From positions 1,573,001 to 1,637,000 of the forward strand of contig NC_008209.1 in assembly GCF_000014045.1 (NCBI RefSeq): a DNA stretch of 64,000 nucleotides, in the 5' to 3' direction. Origin of the DNA: Roseobacter denitrificans OCh 114. GTDB taxonomy: Bacteria; Pseudomonadota; Alphaproteobacteria; Rhodobacterales; Rhodobacteraceae. The first letter of the stretch is position 1. Each line of letters starts with the position of its first letter. Position numbers and translations under genes: made by a program. Shown piece after piece: positions 45,291 to 53,661 of this stretch. The notes beneath the pieces were generated by a model. That model was not told the origin of the DNA and ran no database searches. It worked only from the letters and a program-made list of their open reading frames with translations.

Positions 45291-45785
45291 ATGTTCCCTT
45301 CTCACGTCTCGCGTGCTGTTCTGGCAGCCGCGTTCATCACTCTGCCCACATTCGCCTTTGCCGATATCGTCATTGATGACCCTTATGCGCGTGCGTCCCG
45401 CCCCAACGCGCCGACCGGTGCTGCCTTCATGATGATCAAGAACACAGGCGAGACGGCGGATCGTCTGGTTTCGGCGACGTCAGATATCGCCAAGCGCGTT
45501 GAACTGCATACACACATCGATCAGGGCGAGGGCGTCATGAAAATGGTGGAGATCGAAGAGGGTATCGAGATACCCGCAGGCGGCACGCATATGATGGTGC
45601 GCGGTGGCGATCACGTCATGTTCATGGGTCTCACCGAAAGCCTTGAGCAGGGCGAAGAAGTCTCGGTCACGCTGACCTTTGAGCAAGCGGGTGATGTGAC
45701 CGTCATGATCCCCGTCGATAATGAGCGCAAGCCGAAGCATGGGCATATGAACCATGGCCACATGAACCACGGCAAAACCAACTAA
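45291..45785 (+). CDS. Periplasmic copper chaperone PCu(A)C
   Basis: The 164-aa protein has a signal peptide (residues 1-24, AFA-DI) and a PCuAC domain with the copper-site pattern: H and M residues in ELHTHIDQGEGVMKMVE, then a late HxM (GDHVMFMG). A His/Met-rich tail (HGHMNHGHMNHG) could add copper-binding capacity. It delivers Cu(I) to the CuA site of cytochrome oxidase. AAGGAG precedes the ATG. Confidence 0.92.
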   Translation: MFPSHVSRAVLAAAFITLPTFAFADIVIDDPYARASRPNAPTGAAFMMIKNTGETADRLVSATSDIAKRVELHTHIDQGEGVMKMVEIEEGIEIPAGGTHMMVRGGDHVMFMGLTESLEQGEEVSVTLTFEQAGDVTVMIPVDNERKPKHGHMNHGHMNHGKTN

Positions 45786-45797
45786 CCGAAACTGCGT

Positions 45798-46490
45798 TCA
45801 GCTCCCAAGGATTTCTGCGACCCATGCAGGCACTGTCTGGGTCGCAGGGCCGATGCGGATGTTATCGAACTGGCTGCCGACCGCTGAAGGCTCAAGGTTG
45901 AATTCAAGCGTGCGCGCCCCGGAGCGGCGCGCTTCGGCCACGAAACCGGCTGCAGGATAGACATTCCCCGACGTGCCGATGCCCGCAAAAAGGTCCGCCT
46001 GCGCGAGGTGGTCATAGATTTCTTCCATGTCATAGGGCATTTCGCCGAACCAGACGATGTCCGGGCGTGCTGCGGGGGCTTCGCAGCCTGGGCAGGTGTC
46101 ACCGGGCGCCATGACCATCGGGGCAGGCCAGCGATGATCACAGGCACCGCACAAGGCCCCGTTCAGGGCACCATGCATATGCATCACCCGTTTCATCCCG
46201 GCTTTTTCGTGCAGATCATCGACATTCTGCGTCACCAGCACGACCTCCCCGTCGAAGGCCTCCTCCAGTTTCGCCAGCGCCAGATGAGCGGCATTCGGTG
46301 CAGCCTCTGCCGCCTGTGCCCGGCGGGCATTGTAAAAATCGACCACGAGCCTGGGATCGCGCGCAAAGCCTTCTGGCGTGGCCACATCTTCGATCCGGTG
46401 CTCCGCCCAGAGACCGCCTTCGGCGCGAAAGGTGCCAAGCCCGCTTTCCGCTGAAATGCCGGCCCCGGTCAGTATCACGATTTTCTTCAT
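45798..46490 (-). CDS. cobB: NAD-dependent protein deacylase (sirtuin)
   Basis: This 230-aa class III sirtuin has GAGISAESGLGTFR (residues 9-22), TQNVDDLHEKAG, the catalytic His in MHMHGAL, and two zinc CxxC pairs (CGAC and CPGC). The YxxR acyl-pocket motif is in FYNAR, which predicts removal of succinyl as well as acetyl groups from lysines. The ATG at 46490 follows GGGAAAA. It is convergent with the copper chaperone gene (12-bp gap). Confidence 0.93.
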   Translation of the reverse strand: MKKIVILTGAGISAESGLGTFRAEGGLWAEHRIEDVATPEGFARDPRLVVDFYNARRAQAAEAAPNAAHLALAKLEEAFDGEVVLVTQNVDDLHEKAGMKRVMHMHGALNGALCGACDHRWPAPMVMAPGDTCPGCEAPAARPDIVWFGEMPYDMEEIYDHLAQADLFAGIGTSGNVYPAAGFVAEARRSGARTLEFNLEPSAVGSQFDNIRIGPATQTVPAWVAEILGS

Positions 46491-46628
46491 ATCGGTTTTC
46501 CCATTGCTGGCCCCGTTGTGCCCAGTCTGCCGGTTCATGTCAAAGCCTGTGCGAAACGCTGCGCTGCGGGCTTGCGAAGGCGGTGATTTTTCGAAACGGT
46601 GCGGGACAAACGCATTGAGGATCCTGTG

Positions 46629-47504
46629 ATGAAAATTGCGACTTCTGCCTATCCTTTGGATTTCCTGTCATCCTGGGCGCAGTACGAAGATAAAATTGCC
46701 GCTTGGGTGTCTCAGGCCGCCGGGCAAAACGTGGATCTGGCGGTCTTCCCGGAGTATGGAGCGATGGAACTTGCAACCCTCGCCGGCGCCTCCGTCGCAG
46801 CAGATCTGGAACAATCGCTCAAGGCGGTGTCGGATCGGCTGGCGGATGCGGACGCTTTGCACAAAAAACTGGCGGTCGAATACGGCATGCACATCCTTGC
46901 GGCCTCGGGTCCCGCGCTGACGGCGACGCGCCCGGTCAACCGCGCCCGTCTGTTTACCCCGCAAGGCAGCGTCGGCGTGCAGGACAAGCAGATCATGACC
47001 CGGTTTGAACGTGAAACATGGGATGTGATCGGCGGTGGCCCGCTGCAGGTGTTTGACACATCCATTGGCCGGATCGGCATTCTGATCTGTTACGATTGCG
47101 AGTTCCCGCTGCTGGGTCGTGCGCTGGCCGACTGTCACATTCTTCTTGTGCCCTCCTGCACGGAAACGCTGGCCGGGTATTGGCGTGTGCGCATCGGTGC
47201 CATGGCGCGCGCGCTTGAAATGCAATGCGTCAGTGTCATGTCATCGGTGGTTGGCATGGTCGAGTGGTCCGAGGCGGTCGATATCTCAACCGGCGCAGGC
47301 GGTGTGTTTGCACCACCGGACCGGGGATTTCCGCAGACAGGCGTGGTCAGCATTGGCGCGCTGGATGCGGCGGGGTGGACCATGGCAGACATTGATTTGC
47401 AGAGCATCCAGCATGTGCGCGAAGACGGCATTGTGCTGGGCCGAAAGCACTGGACAGAGCAATCAGGCCGTGATGCGCCTGCGCCAATCGTCGATTTACG
47501 CTGA
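46629..47504 (+). CDS. Carbon-nitrogen hydrolase (nitrilase superfamily)
   Basis: The 291-aa protein has the Glu-Lys-Cys triad: E42 (FPEYGAME), K120 (VQDKQIMTRFE) and C154 (ILICYDCEFP). It hydrolyses an amide or nitrile; the substrate is not known. The ATG at 46629 has GAGGAT upstream. It is divergent from cobB and precedes infA. Confidence 0.87.
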   Translation: MKIATSAYPLDFLSSWAQYEDKIAAWVSQAAGQNVDLAVFPEYGAMELATLAGASVAADLEQSLKAVSDRLADADALHKKLAVEYGMHILAASGPALTATRPVNRARLFTPQGSVGVQDKQIMTRFERETWDVIGGGPLQVFDTSIGRIGILICYDCEFPLLGRALADCHILLVPSCTETLAGYWRVRIGAMARALEMQCVSVMSSVVGMVEWSEAVDISTGAGGVFAPPDRGFPQTGVVSIGALDAAGWTMADIDLQSIQHVREDGIVLGRKHWTEQSGRDAPAPIVDLR

Positions 47505-47511
47505 ATCAGGC

Positions 47512-47540
47512 TTGAAAATACTTGCGAATGCGCTCATTTA
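47512..47540 (+). promoter_or_regulatory. Candidate infA promoter
   Basis: TTGAAA (47512-47517) and CATTTA (47535-47540) are separated by 17 bp, about 40 bp before the infA start. Confidence 0.35.
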
Positions 47541-47580
47541 AGCGGCGTCCACAATGGTGGATGTGTTTGTAGGAGAAAAC

Positions 47581-47799
47581 ATGGCCAAGGAAGATACGCT
47601 CGAATTCCCCGGTGTCGTGAAGGAACTCCTGCCGAATGCGACATTCCGGGTCGAGCTTGAAAACGGCCATGAAATCATCGCACATACGGCAGGCAAGATG
47701 CGCAAGAACCGCATCCGCGTTCTGGCTGGCGACAAGGTTCAGGTCGAAATGACACCCTATGATCTGACAAAGGGTCGGATCAACTACCGCTTCAAATAG
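47581..47799 (+). CDS. infA: Translation initiation factor IF-1
   Basis: The 72-aa S1-fold protein is IF-1 ([39 protein letters not shown], ending RINYRFK). It binds the 30S A site during initiation. AGGAG lies 8 nt before the ATG at 47581. It leads a cluster infA-maf-rng-yacG with almost no gaps. Confidence 0.98.
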   Translation: MAKEDTLEFPGVVKELLPNATFRVELENGHEIIAHTAGKMRKNRIRVLAGDKVQVEMTPYDLTKGRINYRFK

Positions 47800-47802
47800 A
47801 CT

Positions 47803-48369
47803 TTGTTTATTTTGGGGTCAGGATCGCCGCGCCGCAAGGAATTGCTGGCGCAAATTGGCGTTGTGCCTGACGATATTCGCCCGCCCGATATTAATGAAAC
47901 GCCCCTGAAGGGGGAATTGCCACGGCCCTATTGTGCGCGAATGGCGCGCGAGAAAGCCTGCGCGGTTGATGCGCTGCCCGATGATGTTGTGCTCTGCGCA
48001 GATACGACTGTCGCCCTGGGCCGCCGGATACTTGGCAAACCCGAGGATGCAACCGAGGCGGCGGCATTTCTCAAACTACTGTCCGGACGCCGGCATCGGG
48101 TGATCACGGCAATTGCCGTGCGCGTCGCCGAACGTGTCTGGGAAAAGGACGTGGTCAGCATCGTGCGCATGAAATCACTGTCGCAAGCGGAGATTCAAAG
48201 CTACATCGACAGCGAGGACTGGCGTGGCAAGGCGGGGGGATACGGCATCCAAGGCCCGGCAGCGGCATTGATTCCGTGGATCAGTGGGTCCTACACGGGC
48301 ATCGTCGGGTTGCCTCTGGCCGAAACGGCCGGTCTGTTGCAGGCGGCGGGATACAGGGGGGCCTCATGA
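47803..48369 (+). CDS. maf: Maf-family nucleotide pyrophosphatase
   Basis: The 188-aa protein starts with [13 protein letters not shown], the Maf signature, and has [15 protein letters not shown] and [19 protein letters not shown]. It hydrolyses non-canonical or canonical nucleoside triphosphates (dTTP/UTP type by the usual subgroup). The start is a TTG at 47803, 3 nt after infA, since no ATG or GTG precedes the signature. Its stop overlaps the next start (ATGA). Confidence 0.92.
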   Translation: MFILGSGSPRRKELLAQIGVVPDDIRPPDINETPLKGELPRPYCARMAREKACAVDALPDDVVLCADTTVALGRRILGKPEDATEAAAFLKLLSGRRHRVITAIAVRVAERVWEKDVVSIVRMKSLSQAEIQSYIDSEDWRGKAGGYGIQGPAAALIPWISGSYTGIVGLPLAETAGLLQAAGYRGAS

Positions 48370-49388
48370 AGGGCCAGACGATCATTCTCGATCACATCGA
48401 AAACCGGGAAGCGGCTGCCCTGATGGTGGATGGCACCTTGCAGGATATGCTCGTAGCGTCGGATCAACCGCGCCCCGGTACGATTTACCGCGCGATTGCC
48501 GACCGGCCTGTCAAAGGGCAGGGGGGCATGTTCCTCAAGACGCCTGATGGGTCTGCGTTTCTGCGGCAGGTCAAGGGGATGGCCCCGGGGCAGGCGGTGC
48601 TGGTGCAGGTCAGTGGCTACGCCGAAGCGGGCAAGGCCATCCCCGTTGCGCAAAAACTGCTGTTCAAGAGCCGCTATGTGATCGTGACGCCGGATGCGCC
48701 CGGTCTCAACATCAGCCGCTCAATCAGGGATGAGGCGGAACGCGACCGCCTGCTGGAAATCGCCCACGAGGGCGCAGGCGGGTCCGGATACGGTTTGATC
48801 CTGCGGTCTTCCTGTGAGAACGCGGATGAAGAGGATATTGCGCAGGACATCGACACGATGATGGCGCTGGCATCCGACGTGCTGAATGATGCGGGCGGTG
48901 ACATGGCCGTGCTGGCCACGGGGGACGGCCCGCATCTGCTTGCATGGCGCGACTGGGTCAATCCCGGTGAGGTGGTGACGCAGGCGGGTTCCTTTGAGAC
49001 ACATGGCGTGCTGGACGCATTGGACCGCGACCTTGGTGTCCTGCAACCGCTTGATGGGGGGGCAAGTTTCTACATTGAACCAACCCGGGCCCTGATCGCG
49101 GTGGACGTCAACACAGGGCGCGATACCTCGCTTGCGGCGGGGCTGAATGCAAATCTCGCCTGTGCGCGCATGTTGCCGCGTGCGTTGCGCGTCAAGGGGC
49201 TGGGGGGGCAGATTGTCCTTGATCTGGCCCCGATGCCGAAAAAGGATCGGCGTCGGTTTGAAACGGCGCTTCGGCAGGCGTTCAAAAGCTGTAGTGTGGA
49301 AACTGCGCTGGTGGGGTGGACGCCGCTGGGCCACTATGAGTTGCAGCGCAAACGGGCGCGTGTGCCCTTGCATGAGGTCTTGCCGTGA
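48366..49388 (+). CDS. rng: Ribonuclease E/G family protein, short
   Basis: The 340-aa protein has a degenerate S1 segment (about residues 38-105) and the RNase E/G catalytic part, with the metal-binding aspartate in [11 protein letters not shown] and a second acidic site in IVLDLAPM. It ends at [13 protein letters not shown]. coli RNase G is about 490 aa and continues with a zinc-link CPxC and a small domain, both missing here. It is coupled to maf and yacG by 4-nt overlaps. It probably processes rRNA or degrades mRNA. Confidence 0.88.
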   Translation: MKGQTIILDHIENREAAALMVDGTLQDMLVASDQPRPGTIYRAIADRPVKGQGGMFLKTPDGSAFLRQVKGMAPGQAVLVQVSGYAEAGKAIPVAQKLLFKSRYVIVTPDAPGLNISRSIRDEAERDRLLEIAHEGAGGSGYGLILRSSCENADEEDIAQDIDTMMALASDVLNDAGGDMAVLATGDGPHLLAWRDWVNPGEVVTQAGSFETHGVLDALDRDLGVLQPLDGGASFYIEPTRALIAVDVNTGRDTSLAAGLNANLACARMLPRALRVKGLGGQIVLDLAPMPKKDRRRFETALRQAFKSCSVETALVGWTPLGHYELQRKRARVPLHEVLP

Positions 49389-49582
49389 GTTGCCCGATCT
49401 GTGGAAAGCCGACTGTTCAGGCGGTGAGCCCGTTCTGTTCAAAACGATGCGCCGACCTTGATCTGGCGCGGTGGTTCAATGGCAGCTATGCGGTTGCCTC
49501 CGAAAACCCGGACGATGCGGATGCTTTGCAAGAGGCACTTGATGCAGAGCGGGAAAACCAACCCCGCCCCAAGCCGCATTGA
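49385..49582 (+). CDS. yacG: Zinc protein YacG (DNA gyrase inhibitor family)
   Basis: The 65-aa protein has the four-cysteine zinc site CPICGKP and FCSKRC, then the DLARWFNGSYAV segment of YacG. YacG of E. coli binds GyrB and blocks DNA binding by gyrase. The start is a GTG at 49385 overlapping the rng stop. It is last in the infA-maf-rng-yacG cluster. Confidence 0.93.
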   Translation: MSCPICGKPTVQAVSPFCSKRCADLDLARWFNGSYAVASENPDDADALQEALDAERENQPRPKPH

Positions 49583-49597
49583 CGCAGCACGCGCCGG

Positions 49598-51169
49598 TCA
49601 TTTGTCCGACAAGGGATCGACGCCCGTGGTGCCGGCGGCGTGGTGCGCGAGGCTGCGCCCCGCTTCCTGCATGGTCAGATAGGTCTGATTGGCGCCGGCC
49701 TCTTTCATCAGATCAATGTGCTCCTCATGCAGGGCATGGGTCACGATCGGACCTGTAAACCCTTTGGCGCGCAACGTGCGGGTCGCGATCAGCTTTGCCT
49801 CCAGATCATCCATCGCCAGAACCGCCGATTTGATCTTGCTCAGATCGACACTGCTCCAGAAATTGCTGTCTTCGGCATCGGCAAATACCACATTGCGCCC
49901 GGCTTTGACGTGGGCTGCGGCCTTGTAGGTGTCCGCATCCAGCCCGATCGGGCGGGACCCGTTGTGGATCAGCACCTCATACGTGGCGGAGCCGGTGCGT
50001 CCCATGCCGAAAATCATCACATCCGCATCCCCGAGATCCGCGGGCTGCTCATCGGGGTGGCGCGTCACCCGCTCAAACCGGTGCAAACGGTTTTCAAAGC
50101 GTTCGTAAAGCGGATGGGCCAGCCGGTTGACTGGTGCCGCGATCAGGAAGGATACCGATACAGCGATGGCAAGCGGCACCACGAAGGGTTCCGCTGCCGG
50201 TATGCCGGTGGCCACGATCAGGCCGAATTCGCTGTAGACCGTCAGCGAGAGGGCGGACAGAAACGCGGTTCTGGCCCGCAGGCGGAAGGCTACAAGCAGG
50301 AAAAAGAACAGGATCCCCTTGAGCGGCAGCATCAGCCCCAGCACGATGGCAAAGACGAGCGCGTCCCAGTCCGGCAAGCCCGACATGCCAATCGACAGAA
50401 AGAACCCGACGAGGAATACCTCCTTCAGCGACCAAAGGGCGTCTGACAACTCGCTTGCGCGCGGGTGATTGGACAACAGCAGGCCCATCACAAGCGCGCC
50501 GATCTCGCCCTTTAGCCCGATGACCTCGAACCCGTAACCGCCGATGACAAGCGCAAGCGCCATGCCTGCGAGCACCAGCACCTCGTCATGGCCCGCCCAG
50601 TCGAGCAGCTTGTGCAAAAACGGGCGCAACAGGGGCGTGGCAAAGATCAGCAGCGCCCAGGGTCCCGGCACCTTGCCCGAAAAGATCGCCAGCACAACAA
50701 GCGCGATGATGTCCTGCACGATCAAAATGCCGATGGCGGTGCGGCCATGGAATGTGCCCATTTCGCGTTTGGATTCCAGCATTTTGGCGGCCAGCACGGT
50801 CGAGGAAAACGCCAGTGCGATGCCGACCAGCAGGGCCACCGTCCAGTCATCGGTGAAAAATGCGCGCGCCAGCGGGGTGAAAAGCGCAACCGACAAGGCA
50901 AAGTGCAGCAGGGACACACCGACAACATGCGGCTCGCCGATCTGTTTGATCTTCAGCTTGAGGCCCACCGTGAAGAGTAGAATCAAGACACCGAGGTTTG
51001 CGATATATTCAAGGATCGGCCCGGTCGTATCGGGCATGCCGACACGCGGCCCGGCGGCGTTGATGACGAATCCCGCAGTCAGAAAACCCACCAGCGGTGG
51101 CAGCCCCAGCGGTTTTGCCGCAAGGCCAAAGATGAATGCAGCGCCGATTGCGAAGACTTCAAAAACCAT
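49598..51169 (-). CDS. CPA2 cation:proton antiporter with TrkA-N domain
   Basis: The 523-aa protein has about 12 membrane spans with exchanger motifs (PPLVGFLTAGFVINAAGPRVG, GIALAFSSTVLAAKML, GILIVQDIIALVV). A cytoplasmic NAD-binding TrkA-N domain follows from about residue 380 (VMIFGMGRTGSATYEVL). It resembles YbaL/KefC-type K+/H+ exchangers. The ATG at 51169 (MVFEVFAIG) lacks a strong ribosome site. It is convergent with yacG. Confidence 0.88.
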   Translation of the reverse strand: MVFEVFAIGAAFIFGLAAKPLGLPPLVGFLTAGFVINAAGPRVGMPDTTGPILEYIANLGVLILLFTVGLKLKIKQIGEPHVVGVSLLHFALSVALFTPLARAFFTDDWTVALLVGIALAFSSTVLAAKMLESKREMGTFHGRTAIGILIVQDIIALVVLAIFSGKVPGPWALLIFATPLLRPFLHKLLDWAGHDEVLVLAGMALALVIGGYGFEVIGLKGEIGALVMGLLLSNHPRASELSDALWSLKEVFLVGFFLSIGMSGLPDWDALVFAIVLGLMLPLKGILFFFLLVAFRLRARTAFLSALSLTVYSEFGLIVATGIPAAEPFVVPLAIAVSVSFLIAAPVNRLAHPLYERFENRLHRFERVTRHPDEQPADLGDADVMIFGMGRTGSATYEVLIHNGSRPIGLDADTYKAAAHVKAGRNVVFADAEDSNFWSSVDLSKIKSAVLAMDDLEAKLIATRTLRAKGFTGPIVTHALHEEHIDLMKEAGANQTYLTMQEAGRSLAHHAAGTTGVDPLSDK

Positions 51170-51369
51170 AATGCCGGGTCGTTCTTTTGTTGCTGTGCCA
51201 CCGGTTCGGTTTTGCCGGTGCGCGTCTTGCGGTTGCACCAAAGCATGTCGAACGACCGCACGTCATGCAAGCCGAATAAACTGAATGGGTTTGCGGTCAT
51301 CAAGTGTTTGGCAAAACGGCCTGCGCTTTGATCACCGTTGCCCATACCGTCGCCCGGATCATGCCCGCC

Positions 51370-51813
51370 TCAGGTATTGGCGAATTGTGGGTTCAGCAAG
51401 GCGCCAAGGCCGTGCCGTGACCGTGTCACGTCAGCCAGCGTATAGTGATCCAGCGTCGCAAAGAAAGCCTCTTGCGCCTCTGCCAAGGGCTGGCGCAATC
51501 CGCAGGAGGGGAGGATCAGGCAGGATTTGTCCGTGCCAAAACACTCCACCACATGTGCCTTGCGCGTCATCGTGCGCACAACCGCGCCGACGAGAATGCG
51601 CTCGGGCGCGCGCGCGAGGGTCAGGCCGCCATTGCGTCCCCGCTCCGAAAGGACAAAACCCTCACGGACAAGCTGTGTCGAAACCTTGGACAAATGGTTT
51701 TCCGATAGCCCGAACAGCGTCGCTATTTCTGACGTGGCAACCCGTGCCGGTGCGCGCACCGCCAGCGTCATCAGGATGCGCAGGGCATAGTCGGTGAATT
51801 TGTCCAGTTGCAT
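51370..51813 (-). CDS. nsrR: Nitric-oxide-sensing Rrf2-family repressor NsrR
   Basis: The 147-aa Rrf2 protein has an N-terminal winged helix (MQLDKFTDYALRILMTLAV, with recognition helix SENHLSKVSTQLV) and three cysteines C91, C98 and C104 (ECFGTDKSC...PSC), the NsrR cluster ligands. NsrR represses NO-response genes and is released by NO. It is divergent from an nnrS operon and a matching operator lies in between, which strengthens the name. Confidence 0.9.
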   Translation of the reverse strand: MQLDKFTDYALRILMTLAVRAPARVATSEIATLFGLSENHLSKVSTQLVREGFVLSERGRNGGLTLARAPERILVGAVVRTMTRKAHVVECFGTDKSCLILPSCGLRQPLAEAQEAFFATLDHYTLADVTRSRHGLGALLNPQFANT

Positions 51814-51821
51814 GAATTTAT

Positions 51822-51844
51822 AATTAGCATTTACAATACGTATT
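51822..51844. promoter_or_regulatory. NsrR-like operator
   Basis: AATTAGCATTT and CAATACGTATT form an 11-1-11 dyad (7 of 11 pairs), and the stretch GCATTTACAATAC closely follows the known NsrR pattern GCATTTaAAATAC. It lies 9-31 bp upstream of nsrR and 52-74 bp upstream of the divergent gene. Confidence 0.6.
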
Positions 51845-51858
51845 TAAAAGCGTTAGTT

Positions 51859-51876
51859 AATATTCAGGTGAATTAT
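51859..51876. promoter_or_regulatory. Second dyad in the nsrR/nnrS intergenic region
   Basis: AATATTCA-GG-TGAATTAT is an AT-rich inverted repeat (6 of 8 pairs, inner five perfect), 20 bp before the small membrane-protein start. It could be another regulator site or overlap the -10 region. Confidence 0.35.
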
Positions 51877-51895
51877 CTGGTAAAGGGGCAAACTG

Positions 51896-52051
51896 ATGTC
51901 ACTATCCGAAGCTTTTCTGTGGCCGGGAACCAAGGTCTGCGAACGTCTGGGCGTGGACCCTGAGGGCGAGGCGGGGCTGATCCGCTGGATGGTCAACACG
52001 CTTGTTTACCTCGTGCTGAGCCTGATCGTCGTTTGGGCCATCGTGGTGTGA
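51896..52051 (+). CDS. 51-aa single-span membrane protein of the nnrS operon
   Basis: The ORF starts at ATG 51896 with AAGGGG 8 nt upstream and reads MSLSEAFLWPGTKVCERLGV, an acidic linker, then a C-terminal hydrophobic helix (about residues 32-51) up to the stop at 52051. One Cys is present. It is first in the row leading to DUF6522, nnrS and nnrU, directly after the NsrR-like operator, so it should be NO-induced. I know no function. Confidence 0.68.
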   Translation: MSLSEAFLWPGTKVCERLGVDPEGEAGLIRWMVNTLVYLVLSLIVVWAIVV

Positions 52052-52140
52052 TATCCGGTGCTGTTGCCAGATTTGATGACGTGTAGTGCCCCGCATATTT
52101 CAACCGTTGCAGCACCCAACGGCGACCGTAGAGAGGTTAC

Positions 52141-52431
52141 ATGAAACAGGTGGAAATCAACGAAAGCGGTTTCGTGGTTGACGCCACATTGCTGGCCGAG
52201 GCCTTTGCGCTGGAGCCGGGCGATGTGCAGGGCCTGATGCGCAAGGGCGAGATCACATCCCTGAGCGAAACAGGTGTTGGGGAGGATGCGGGGCGCGCGC
52301 GGCTGACCTTTCACTATGGTGACCGCGCGCTTCGACTTGTCGTCGATCAGACCGGTGCGATCCTGAAACGCACCAGTTTTACCGCAAAATCCCGCACCCC
52401 GGCGCGTGCTGACATCGCGCCGGAAGTGTAA
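52141..52431 (+). CDS. DUF6522-family small protein
   Basis: The 96-aa soluble protein has the family pattern VEINESGFVVDATLLAEAF, VQGLMRKGEITSLSETGVGEDAGRARLTFHYGDRALRLVVDQ. An AGAGAGG lies 5 nt before the ATG. No metal motif or membrane span is visible. Its place between an NsrR-type operator and nnrS suggests a role in NO or denitrification metabolism; the biochemical function is not known to me. Confidence 0.75.
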   Translation: MKQVEINESGFVVDATLLAEAFALEPGDVQGLMRKGEITSLSETGVGEDAGRARLTFHYGDRALRLVVDQTGAILKRTSFTAKSRTPARADIAPEV

Positions 52432-52455
52432 CGAAAGATCGATCGAGGGTCTGCC

Positions 52456-53661
52456 ATGGCGCAAACAACGTCTCAACAAAGCCGGGAATGGCAGGGTCCC
52501 GGTGTTTTTTCCTACGGCTTCCGGCCGTTCTTTCTTTTTGGTGCTGTTTGGGCGGCTTTGGCGATGGTGTTCTGGGTTCTGGCGCTCGCGGGTCATGTCA
52601 GCCTGCCGACCCGGCTTGATCCGGCCTCCTGGCATGCGCATGCGCTGCTCTTTGGTTATCTCGGGGCGATCATCGCGGGCTTTTTGCTGACGGCAGTGCC
52701 CAACTGGACCGGGCGGTTGCCGATTGTCGGCTGGCCATTGGCCGGGTTGTTCGTTCTGTGGCTCGGCGGGCGGGTTGCCATCGCCACGTCGGCTCTTTTG
52801 CCCCCGGGTGTGGCCGAGGCCTTCAACCTTTTGTTTCCCATCGCGCTCTGCGGTGTCATGCTGCGTGAAATCATTGCGGGCAAGAACTGGCGCAATCTGG
52901 TGGTGCTTGCGATGGTTGTGGTCTTCACGCTGGCCAATCTGCTTTTCCATATCGAAGCGGCGCGGGGCGAGATGGCCGCGCAGGGGGTTGGGGCGCGTCT
53001 TGGTGTGGCATGCGTGATCATGATGATTGCTGTCATCGGGGGGCGCGTTATCCCATCCTTTACCCGCAACTGGCTCGTGCGCCAAAAGGCGGCGCGCTTG
53101 CCGACCCCGCCGATGCAGGGTTTTGACAAGGTCGCGCTTCTGATCACGCTGTTTGGCCTGTGTTGCTGGGTTGCGGCGCCAGATCACACGATGTCGGCAG
53201 CGGCGTTGCTGATCATCGGGGGGGTGCATCTGATCCGCCTTATGCGCTGGCAGGGTGTGCAAACCGTCGCTGAGCCGCTGCTGTTGGTGTTGCATCTGGG
53301 GTATCTTTTTGTCCCGCTTGGTGCATTTGTCGCCGCGGTTTCGATATTCATTACCGACGCAATGATGCTCGTCGCTGCGCAACACCTATGGATGGCAGGT
53401 GGTTTCGGTCTGATGACCCTGGCGATGATGACCCGCGCGACATTGGGGCATACCGGGCAGGAACTGACCGCAGGACCGGGTACCGTTGCGATCTACCTCG
53501 CCTTGATCGGTTCGGTGTTCGCCCGGCTTGCCGGGGCAATCTGGGTCGGTTCGGCCATGACGCTTTACGCTGTATCCGGCGTGTTGTGGGCCGGCGCGTT
53601 TGTCGGCTTTGCAATTGTTTACGGCCCCGCTCTGCTGAAGCCCAAAGCGGCGCGCGCATGA
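52456..53661 (+). CDS. nnrS: NnrS-family heme/copper membrane protein
   Basis: The 401-aa protein has about 12 membrane spans and the NnrS features: YGFRPFFLFGAVWA at the start, the WHAHALLFGY histidine pair, VIGGRVIPSFTRN, and LWMAGGFGLMTLAMMTRATLGHTG. NnrS of Rhodobacter binds heme and copper and eases NO stress. It is followed by nnrU with a 4-nt overlap and should be under NsrR control. Confidence 0.93.
   Translation: MAQTTSQQSREWQGPGVFSYGFRPFFLFGAVWAALAMVFWVLALAGHVSLPTRLDPASWHAHALLFGYLGAIIAGFLLTAVPNWTGRLPIVGWPLAGLFVLWLGGRVAIATSALLPPGVAEAFNLLFPIALCGVMLREIIAGKNWRNLVVLAMVVVFTLANLLFHIEAARGEMAAQGVGARLGVACVIMMIAVIGGRVIPSFTRNWLVRQKAARLPTPPMQGFDKVALLITLFGLCCWVAAPDHTMSAAALLIIGGVHLIRLMRWQGVQTVAEPLLLVLHLGYLFVPLGAFVAAVSIFITDAMMLVAAQHLWMAGGFGLMTLAMMTRATLGHTGQELTAGPGTVAIYLALIGSVFARLAGAIWVGSAMTLYAVSGVLWAGAFVGFAIVYGPALLKPKAARA

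Noticed and set aside
51210..51235. CCACCGG...CCGGTG stem upstream of the CPA2 antiporter as a terminator
   Set aside because: No T-rich tail on either strand and the loop is long.
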